Shown here in pieces: positions 52,019-64,000 of a stretch of 64,000 bases of DNA; the first letter of the stretch is position 1; each line of letters opens with the position of its first letter. The DNA is from Natronosporangium hydrolyticum (GTDB lineage: Bacteria; Actinomycetota; Actinomycetes; Mycobacteriales; Micromonosporaceae), in NCBI RefSeq assembly GCF_016925615.1, contig NZ_CP070499.1, forward strand, positions 806,001-870,000, written 5' to 3'. The notes beneath the pieces were generated by a model. It did not search any database and had not been told where the DNA came from. It saw nothing but the letters and a program-made list of their open reading frames with translations. The position numbers and the translations under genes were made by a program.

Positions 52019-52735
52019 ATGAAGCGCAGCAAGAGTTACCGCAAGTCGGCCGAGTTGGTCGACCGGGACCGGCTCTACGGTCCGGTCGAGGCGATGGAGC
52101 TGGCCAAGCAGACCAGCCCGACCAAGTTCGACGCCACCGTGGAGGTGGCGATGCGGCTGGGGGTCGATCCGCGCAAGGCTGATCAGATGGTGCGCGGCAC
52201 GGTCAACCTGCCACACGGCACCGGCAAGACCGTCCGGGTGGTGGTGTTCGCCGCGGGCGAGAAGGCGAACGAGGCGGTCGCCGCCGGCGCCGACGAGGTC
52301 GGCTCGGATGATCTGGTCGCCCGGATCCAGGAGGGCTGGCTGGACTTCGACGCCGCGATCGCGACGCCCGACCAGATGGCCAAGATCGGTCGGATCGCCC
52401 GGATCCTCGGTCCCCGGGGGCTGATGCCGAACCCGAAGACCGGCACCGTGACCATGGACGTCACGAAGGCGGTCAACGAGATCAAGGGCGGCAAGATCAC
52501 CTTTCGGGTGGACAAGCACGCCAATCTGCACATGATCATCGGTAAGGCGTCGTTCTCCACCGACCAGCTGGTCGACAACTATGCCGCCGCGCTCGATGAG
52601 GTCCTGCGGCTGAAGCCGGCCGCGGCCAAGGGTCGTTACCTGAAGAAGGCGACCGTCAGCACCACCATGGGTCCCGGGATTCCGATCGACCCGAGTGCGA
52701 CCAAGTTCCAGCAGGAGGCCCCGGTCGCCGCCTGA
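52019..52735 (+). CDS. rplA: 50S ribosomal protein L1
   Basis: This 238-residue L1 starts [70 protein letters not shown]. It carries the two-domain L1 fold: domain II ([39 protein letters not shown]), [15 protein letters not shown] and the terminal [14 protein letters not shown]. It forms the L1 stalk of the ribosome and in many bacteria represses its own L11-L1 operon by binding the mRNA leader. GGAGA at 52007-52011 precedes ATG 52019. It is followed by the rplJ leader. Confidence 0.97.
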   Translation: MKRSKSYRKSAELVDRDRLYGPVEAMELAKQTSPTKFDATVEVAMRLGVDPRKADQMVRGTVNLPHGTGKTVRVVVFAAGEKANEAVAAGADEVGSDDLVARIQEGWLDFDAAIATPDQMAKIGRIARILGPRGLMPNPKTGTVTMDVTKAVNEIKGGKITFRVDKHANLHMIIGKASFSTDQLVDNYAAALDEVLRLKPAAAKGRYLKKATVSTTMGPGIPIDPSATKFQQEAPVAA

Positions 52736-52986
52736 CGCGGCGCCCGGCGTACTCTTGGCAGTTGCCCGGCGGCCGGTTGGCCGCCGGGTGGATCCACAAC
52801 CACCCACAGACCGCTGGTTACCGGATGATCTCCGGTCGAAGGCCCCGGACGAGGGCGGCCCGCGCAGGATGGGGCGGATCGCGAGTCGGCGCTCTCTGCG
52901 CGCCCGTGCCCGCGCCGCGCCTTCTGCGCTGGCGCCCTCCCCTCCGTGACCGGACCGCCAGCGGCGGATACGGCAGAAGGAGGGGC
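52736..52986 (+). promoter_or_regulatory. rplJ (L10) leader region with strong hairpin
   Basis: This 251-bp gap lies between rplA and rplJ. It begins with a 10-bp perfect GC hairpin (CCCGGCGGCC at 52765-52774, GGCCGCCGGG at 52779-52788, loop GGTT) without a T-tract, perhaps a partial terminator or attenuator. Downstream sequence is moderately structured. Bacterial rplJ leaders bind the L10(L12) complex for autogenous control, so a leader of this length fits. A possible -10 TACTCT is at 52750-52755 with no clear -35. AGAAGGAGGGG just before 52987 is the ribosome-binding site. Confidence 0.5.
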
Positions 52987-53514
52987 ATGGCGGTTCGGGA
53001 AGACAAGCAGACCGCCGTGGCCGAGCTGACCGACCAGTTCCGTAGCTCGACAGCGACTGTGCTGACCGAGTACCGCGGACTGACGGTTGCGGAGCTCAAG
53101 CAGCTCCGGCGGCAGCTCGGCGACGGCGCCGCGTACACCGTGGCGAAGAACACGCTGGCCAAGCGGGCGGCCACCGAGGCGGGCATCGACGGGCTGGAGG
53201 AGCTCTTCAAGGGGCCGACCGCGCTCGCGTTCGTCTCCGGCGACCCGGTCGAGGCCGCGAAGAGCATTCGGGATTTCGGCAAGGCGCACCCCGCTCTGAT
53301 CATCAAGGGTGGCGTCTTTGAGGGCCAGACCATCTCGGCCGACGAAGTCCGTCGCCTCGCCGACCTGGAGTCGCGTGAGGTGCTGCTGGCCAAGCTGGCC
53401 GGGGCGATGAAGGCCAACCTGAGCAAGGCGGCGGCGCTGTTCCAGGCCCCGCTGAGCAAGACGGTCCGGTTGGCCGCCGCGCTGCAGGAGAAGCGGGAGC
53501 AGGGCGGCGAGTAG
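52987..53514 (+). CDS. rplJ: 50S ribosomal protein L10
   Basis: This 175-residue L10 starts [44 protein letters not shown], continues [34 protein letters not shown], and has a C-terminal helix ([17 protein letters not shown]) that binds L7/L12 dimers. The length fits actinobacterial L10. The frame is open upstream to 52762, but the ATG at 52987 has a clear ribosome-binding site and the proper N-terminus. L10 and L7/L12 form the stalk that recruits translation factors. rplL follows 66 bp later. Confidence 0.97.
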   Translation: MAVREDKQTAVAELTDQFRSSTATVLTEYRGLTVAELKQLRRQLGDGAAYTVAKNTLAKRAATEAGIDGLEELFKGPTALAFVSGDPVEAAKSIRDFGKAHPALIIKGGVFEGQTISADEVRRLADLESREVLLAKLAGAMKANLSKAAALFQAPLSKTVRLAAALQEKREQGGE

Positions 53515-53580
53515 GCCGTTGCTGCGTCCCTACGACGCATTCCACCCACTACGGGCCGATCACGAGAGAGGAACGCCGAG

Positions 53581-53967
53581 ATGGCGAAGCTGAGCACCGA
53601 GGAACTGCTGGACACCTTCAAGGAGATGACGCTGATCGAGCTCTCGGAGTTCGTGAAGCAGTTCGAGGAGACCTTCGACGTAACCGCCGCCGCGCCGGTG
53701 GCGGCGGTCGCCGCGGCCGCGCCGGGCGCGGCCGCCGAGGAGGCCGAGCCGGAGAAGGACGAGTTCGACGTCATCCTGGAGGCTGACGGCGGCAAGAAGA
53801 TCCAGGTCATCAAGGTTGTCCGGGAGCTGACCGGGCTGGGCCTGAAGGAGGCCAAGGACCTGGTCGAGGCCGCTCCGAAGGCGGTTCTGGAGGCGGCGAA
53901 CAAGGAGACCGCGGAGAAGGCCAAGGAGAAGCTGGAGGGCGAGGGCGCGAAGGTTACCGTCAAGTAA
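53581..53967 (+). CDS. rplL: 50S ribosomal protein L7/L12
   Basis: This 128-residue protein has the dimerisation N-domain ([31 protein letters not shown]), an Ala/Pro/Gly hinge ([26 protein letters not shown]) and the conserved C-terminal domain ([68 protein letters not shown]). It recruits elongation factors to the ribosome in multiple copies. GAGAGGAAC precedes ATG 53581. The stop is followed by a large nested hairpin and a long gap to rpoB, so the L10-L12 unit and rpoBC can be expressed at different levels. Confidence 0.98.
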   Translation: MAKLSTEELLDTFKEMTLIELSEFVKQFEETFDVTAAAPVAAVAAAAPGAAAEEAEPEKDEFDVILEADGGKKIQVIKVVRELTGLGLKEAKDLVEAAPKAVLEAANKETAEKAKEKLEGEGAKVTVK

Positions 53968-53986
53968 CCTACCGTCGTTCGACCTC

Positions 53987-54067
53987 CCCGGCCCCGTCGA
54001 TCCGCGCCGGAATTGCGGGTGATTCAGGCATGAATCACGCATTCCCATCCGGATCGGCGGGGCCGGG
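53987..54067 (+). terminator. Large nested hairpin between rplL and rpoB (terminator/attenuator)
   Basis: Outer arms of 18 bp (53987-54004 and 54050-54067) pair with a single G-U-type mismatch. Inside is a second perfect hairpin, GTGATTC (54019-54025) and GAATCAC (54032-54038), with a 6-nt loop. It begins 20 bp past the rplL stop. Partial termination or attenuation here is the usual way that ribosomal protein output is held above RNA polymerase output. No long T-tract follows, so it may act instead by processing. Confidence 0.65.
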
Positions 54068-54216
54068 ACCTTGACGGGGGGCAGGGTCGGAAGGCACGCT
54101 GAGTACAGCACCAGCGCGGACGCGCCGCTCGCGTCGGGCCGACCCGGTCCGGCGCTCGGCGATTTCGTCCGAGTCGGGGCCGAGGACACATGGAGAACTG
54201 TGCTGGGCGAGGGGGC

Positions 54217-54245
54217 TAGACAGCGGTTGGCCGAGCGGCTACACT
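54217..54245 (+). promoter_or_regulatory. rpoBp: Strong candidate rpoBC promoter
   Basis: TAGACA (54217-54222) and TACACT (54240-54245) are separated by exactly 17 bp. The -35 matches five of six positions of TTGACA; the -10 fits the actinobacterial TANNNT consensus. It lies in the 403-bp rplL-rpoB gap, about 125 bp upstream of the rpoB start. The rest of that gap holds the hairpin at 53987-54067 and no gene. Housekeeping sigma factor control (HrdB/SigA type) is inferred. Confidence 0.75.
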
Positions 54246-54370
54246 GCTAGTTTGCGCTGCCTTCCGACTTAGTGCCTGCCTGGAATGTCCGATTCTACGG
54301 GATTCTGGGGCTTGTTCGTCGGGGCGTGCGCACGGCCGTAAAGCAGCACCGGTCCTCGGAAGGACGCATC

Positions 54371-57826
<3,456 letters not shown>

Positions 57827-57887
57827 CCACGAGATTCGGAGAAGAACCACATCTTCTGCCCGACAGCAACTATGAAGGACGTAAGAA

Positions 57888-61775
<3,888 letters not shown>

Positions 61776-61817
61776 CGAATCGCTTCCATCGGGACCCCGG
61801 TGTTATAGGCTCCGGCC

Positions 61818-62177
61818 ATGACACCGGGGTCCCGGCTATCTATGGGGGTCGCTGCGCGCCATCCGGATGATCCCGAGCCGGTTCGCGCCAGCAAGGCCCG
61901 GGCGGTGTGGTGGCTCGGGCTGCTCGCGCTGCTCACCGGGCCGTTGATCGGCGGCGTGGTGCCGGCCACCGTCGCGCTTGTATTGGCCCGGCAGTTCCGG
62001 GCTCAGGCATATCCGGCCGAAGGTTTCCTTACCGGCGCCGCGGTGGTCCGTACCGGCGAACGGTTGGCCTGGACCGGCGTGCTGCTTGCTGGTGCGGCGC
62101 TCACCACCGCGATCCTGGTGGGCCTGTTCCAGGTCGCTGGGGGCGGAACCACCAACTACCCAGCGACTGTCGACTAA
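61818..62177 (+). CDS. Small two-helix membrane protein of unknown function
   Basis: This 119-residue protein has a charged cytoplasmic N-terminus (HPDDPEPVRASKARAVWW). A hydrophobic hairpin follows (WLGLLALLTGPLIGGVVPATVALVLARQF), then a polar middle (RAQAYPAEGFLTGAAVVRTGERLAWTG) and a second membrane helix (VLLAGAALTTAILVGLFQVAGG). It looks like small actinobacterial membrane proteins sitting near rpoC and rpsL, but I recognise no named family. ATG 61818 and ATG 61842 are both possible. It is followed by an inverted repeat that may end the rpoBC transcript and by another membrane protein gene. Confidence 0.65.
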   Translation: MTPGSRLSMGVAARHPDDPEPVRASKARAVWWLGLLALLTGPLIGGVVPATVALVLARQFRAQAYPAEGFLTGAAVVRTGERLAWTGVLLAGAALTTAILVGLFQVAGGGTTNYPATVD

Positions 62178-62208
62178 CCCCGCCGCCGCCCCGCCCCTCC
62201 CTGCCGAC

Positions 62209-62257
62209 CATGAGCGTGTTGACCGACACGCCGGGCGTTTCTGTCACCACGCTCATG
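62209..62257. terminator. Hairpin with 15-bp near-perfect arms, terminator or dispersed repeat
   Basis: Arms at 62209-62223 (CATGAGCGTGTTGAC) and 62243-62257 (GTCACCACGCTCATG) pair with one G-T mismatch and a 19-nt loop. It lies in the 119-bp gap between two small membrane protein genes. Similar ATGAGCGTG/CACGCTCAT hairpins appear between genes in Micromonosporaceae, as I remember them, so this may be a member of a dispersed intergenic repeat as well as a terminator. Confidence 0.55.
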
Positions 62258-62296
62258 ATCGACCGGAACGGGGCGAGGGCGTGAGAGGATCGGAGC

Positions 62297-62782
62297 GTGC
62301 ATCCGCAGCCACCCCCGCCGCCTAGCCCGCGGCGTCACCCGCCGCCGCCCCGGGATGCCGCCCGGGCGCCGACCCGCGTCGAGCCGTTGCCCGGCACACC
62401 GTTCGGGCTGGCCATCTACGGCGCGCCGCCGGCGAGCTCCGGCCCCGCGGTCGGCTCGCTGGTGGCGGGGATCGTCTCGGTGCTGGTCTCGTTGATCGTC
62501 GCTTGTTTCGGCGGCGTGGACGCGATCGCCGCCGCGGAGGGTGGGGCCACCGGGGTGGGGCTCCTGGTCGGGGGTGCCTTCGGGCTGCTCGCGGGGTTCC
62601 TGGGCGTCGCTGCGGTGGGGCTGGGGGTAGTCGCTATCCGGCAGACCCGCCCGGGCCGGGCGCCGGCGGGCGCGCCGGTGCGGGGGCGGCCGATGGCCGT
62701 GGCCGGTCTGGTCTGCGGTGGGGTCGGAGTGTTGATCGTGACCTGCTCGCTCGGCCTGGCATTGTTGGCGCTGCTGGCGTAA
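62297..62782 (+). CDS. DUF4190-like small membrane protein
   Basis: This 161-residue protein has a Pro/Arg-rich disordered N-terminus (HPQPPPPPSPRRHPPPPRD, residues 1-55), then three hydrophobic segments: AVGSLVAGIVSVLVSLIVACF, GLLVGGAFGLLAGFLGVAAVGLGVV and AVAGLVCGGVGVLIVTCSLGLALLALL. The proline-rich tail and paired membrane helices ending in GxxxG-like glycines are typical of DUF4190-type actinobacterial membrane proteins of unknown role. The start is GTG 62297, with AGGATCGGAG upstream. Transcription may continue from rpoC or begin locally. The str operon promoter lies 74 bp after its stop. Confidence 0.6.
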   Translation: MHPQPPPPPSPRRHPPPPRDAARAPTRVEPLPGTPFGLAIYGAPPASSGPAVGSLVAGIVSVLVSLIVACFGGVDAIAAAEGGATGVGLLVGGAFGLLAGFLGVAAVGLGVVAIRQTRPGRAPAGAPVRGRPMAVAGLVCGGVGVLIVTCSLGLALLALLA

Positions 62783-62855
62783 CGTCGCCGGTGGCGGCCC
62801 AGGTGTTGGCGGGGTGGCCGGCCGGGTCAATCGACCAGCCGGCATCTGCTAGAGT

Positions 62856-62884
62856 TTGACAGGCTCGGGTGGCGGGCGTATTCT
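62856..62884 (+). promoter_or_regulatory. rpsLp: Strong promoter of the rpsL-rpsG-fusA (str) operon
   Basis: TTGACA (62856-62861) is a perfect -35. TATTCT (62879-62884) follows after exactly 17 bp and is a good -10. This is the best housekeeping-type promoter in the window. A transcription start near 62891 would leave a leader of about 190 nt before rpsL. It lies in the 302-bp gap after the DUF4190-like gene, which otherwise holds only the rpsL leader. Confidence 0.85.
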
Positions 62885-63084
62885 GATACGCCGTGCGCTC
62901 GGGGCAACCCGGGCGTGCCCTGCGCGCGTGCCCGTCGGGGACGTGATGTCTGCGAGGGCGCCGCCACACTCTTGAACCCGCTTAGGGCGAAAGTCGGTCG
63001 GCCATTCCTGGGCATGGGGCGACACGCCCGACCGCGGGGACCGACCAGGTAGACGTCAGCACTAGAAGGAGACTTGAGAGCCGG
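62885..63084 (+). promoter_or_regulatory. Structured 5' leader of rpsL
   Basis: This is the probable untranslated leader of the str operon, about 190 nt. GGTCGG at 62996-63001 can pair with either of two copies of CCGACC (63028-63033 and 63041-63046), so two alternative hairpins are possible about 40-90 nt upstream of the start codon. The closest ribosome-binding site is GAAGGAGA at 63066-63073. Ribosomal protein feedback on such leaders is known; a particular regulator for this one is not. Confidence 0.45.
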
Positions 63085-63459
63085 ATGCCTACGATCCAGC
63101 AGCTGGTCCGCAAGGGCCGCGAGGCGAAGAAAGCCAAGTCGAAGACGCCCGCGCTGAAGGGGAGCCCGCAGCGGCGCGGGGTGTGCACGCGCGTCTACAC
63201 CACCACCCCGAAAAAGCCGAACTCGGCGCTGCGTAAGGTCGCCCGGGTGAAGCTCAGCAGCCAGGTCGAGGTGACCGCGTACATCCCCGGGGTGGGTCAC
63301 AACCTTCAAGAGCACTCGATCGTGCTGATCCGCGGAGGCCGGGTCCGTGACCTCCCGGGTGTGCGGTACAAGATTGTCCGCGGCTCGTTGGATACGCAGG
63401 GTGTCCGGAACCGCAAGCAGGCCCGTAGCCGCTACGGCGCGAAGAAGGAGAAGAGCTGA
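63085..63459 (+). CDS. rpsL: 30S ribosomal protein S12
   Basis: This 124-residue S12 is complete: [25 protein letters not shown] at the start, [20 protein letters not shown] with the decoding-site Lys43, and a second decoding loop [22 protein letters not shown]. Residue 88 in that loop is Arg (codon CGT at 63346-63348), where most bacteria have Lys; K88R is a known streptomycin-resistance change in Mycobacterium tuberculosis S12, which has the same numbering. S12 contacts the codon-anticodon helix and sets accuracy. The gene heads the str operon behind a strong promoter. Confidence 0.98.
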   Translation: MPTIQQLVRKGREAKKAKSKTPALKGSPQRRGVCTRVYTTTPKKPNSALRKVARVKLSSQVEVTAYIPGVGHNLQEHSIVLIRGGRVRDLPGVRYKIVRGSLDTQGVRNRKQARSRYGAKKEKS

Positions 63460-63460
63460 C

Positions 63461-63931
63461 ATGCCACGGAAGGGCCCCGCTCCCCGGAACCCGCTGACGC
63501 CGGATCCGGTCTACAGCTCCCTACTCGTGACCCAGCTGGTCAACAAGGTGCTCCTGAACGGCAAGCGGCAGCTCGCCGAGCGGATCGTCTACGACGCGCT
63601 CGCCGCCTGCCAGGAGAAGTCCGGCACCGACCCGGTGATCACGCTCAAGCGGGCGATGGACAACGTCAAGCCCACGCTGGAGGTGCGCAGCCGCCGGGTG
63701 GGTGGCGCGACTTACCAGGTTCCGGTCGAGGTTCGGGCCTCCCGGGCGACGACGCTGGGGCTGCGGTGGCTGGTGCAGTACTCGCGCGCCCGTCGGGAGA
63801 AGACCATGGTCGAGCGCCTCACAAATGAGCTGCTCGACGCGAGCAACGGCCTCGGTGCCGCCGTGAAGCGGCGCGAAGACACGCACAAGATGGCTGAGTC
63901 CAACCGGGCCTTCGCGCACTACCGCTGGTAG
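63461..63931 (+). CDS. rpsG: 30S ribosomal protein S7
   Basis: This 156-residue S7 starts [47 protein letters not shown] and ends [15 protein letters not shown], the complete usual form. It nucleates assembly of the 30S head and binds 16S rRNA near the E site; in E. coli it also represses its operon. ATG 63461 is 1 bp after the rpsL stop, within the AAGGAGAAGAGCTGAC stretch that serves as ribosome-binding site, so the two are coupled. The frame is open upstream to 63347 but that is rpsL in another frame. Confidence 0.98.
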   Translation: MPRKGPAPRNPLTPDPVYSSLLVTQLVNKVLLNGKRQLAERIVYDALAACQEKSGTDPVITLKRAMDNVKPTLEVRSRRVGGATYQVPVEVRASRATTLGLRWLVQYSRARREKTMVERLTNELLDASNGLGAAVKRREDTHKMAESNRAFAHYRW

Positions 63932-63962
63932 TGCGAGACCCACGAGAAGATTAGGTAGCACA

Positions 63963-64000
63963 GTGGCCGTCGCAGACGCCCTCGCCAGGGTACGCAACAT
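63963..64000 (+). CDS. fusA: Elongation factor G, N-terminus only (partial)
   Basis: Only 12 codons and part of the next lie in the window. GTG 63963 begins VAVADALARVRN, the usual actinobacterial EF-G opening before NIGIMAHIDAGKTTT, the P-loop, which is beyond the edge. It lies 31 bp after rpsG, the conserved str-operon position. EF-G drives translocation on the ribosome by GTP hydrolysis. Identification rests on the short start and synteny. Confidence 0.85.
   Translation, partial: MAVADALARVRN

Overview
This window is GC-rich DNA from an actinobacterium, most likely of the Micromonosporaceae (Micromonospora/Salinispora relatives). The assignment rests on very high GC with dense, overlapping genes and many GTG/TTG starts; a complete four-gene conservon (cvnABCD); an rpmG-hadA-hadB-tRNA-Trp-secE-nusG-rplKA-rplJL-rpoBC-rpsLG-fusA order shared with mycobacteria and other actinomycetes; an rpoB that appears to start at TTG; and a cdd/deoA/add/upp/phosphomutase/amidohydrolase/lpdA neighbourhood matching the mycobacterial Rv3303c-Rv3315c segment. 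The genus call is inference. No rRNA, CRISPR, phage or intact insertion sequence is visible.

Layout. 1-5787: a LacI-type regulator (partial) divergent from a maltodextrin ABC importer (binding lipoprotein and two permeases, no ATPase gene) ending in an intracellular GH13 amylase. 5790-8593: a NarL-type two-component pair divergent from a CPBP membrane protease. 8590-10175: a HipA kinase and HipB repressor with a phased operator array upstream. 10366-15279: a small membrane protein and the nucleoside salvage genes cdd, deoA and add, with a DUF4272 protein and an RlmA-like rRNA methyltransferase between them. 15495-22910: the conservon followed by a convergent 718-residue protein that looks like a domesticated IS110-type transposase fold joined to the same C-terminal tail as the conservon kinase. 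22987-29578: a leftward group with an acidic conserved protein, a truncated and a full-length aldehyde dehydrogenase, deoC, a MalY/PatB-type aminotransferase and a flavoprotein monooxygenase. 29913-37084: upp, a GH65 phosphorylase with beta-phosphoglucomutase, a transglycosylase-like secreted protein, a phosphosugar mutase and a small acidic secreted protein. 37354-48689: a Ser/Thr kinase, a split-type methylmalonyl-CoA mutase large subunit, an M20 amidohydrolase, a metal-dependent hydrolase, a gamma-glutamylcyclotransferase-like protein, LpdA, a MarR regulator, a 58-residue secreted peptide and a membrane GGDEF-EAL protein with a broken GGDEF motif. 48748-64000: the core translation/transcription block, with three tRNAs, L33, HadAB, SecE, NusG, L11, L1, L10, L7/L12, RpoB, RpoC, two small membrane proteins, S12, S7 and the start of EF-G.

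How the genes fit together. The deo/add/cdd/upp genes and aldehyde dehydrogenases form a route from nucleosides to free bases, deoxyribose phosphate and acetaldehyde. The malEFG-amylase and GH65/pgmB/phosphomutase genes handle alpha-glucans and glucose phosphates. The most notable observations are the conservon tail shared with a transposase-like protein, the 28-bp-phased palindromes upstream of hipBA, a natural Arg at residue 88 of ribosomal protein S12, the truncated aldehyde dehydrogenase, and the degenerate GGDEF protein preceded by a small secreted peptide.
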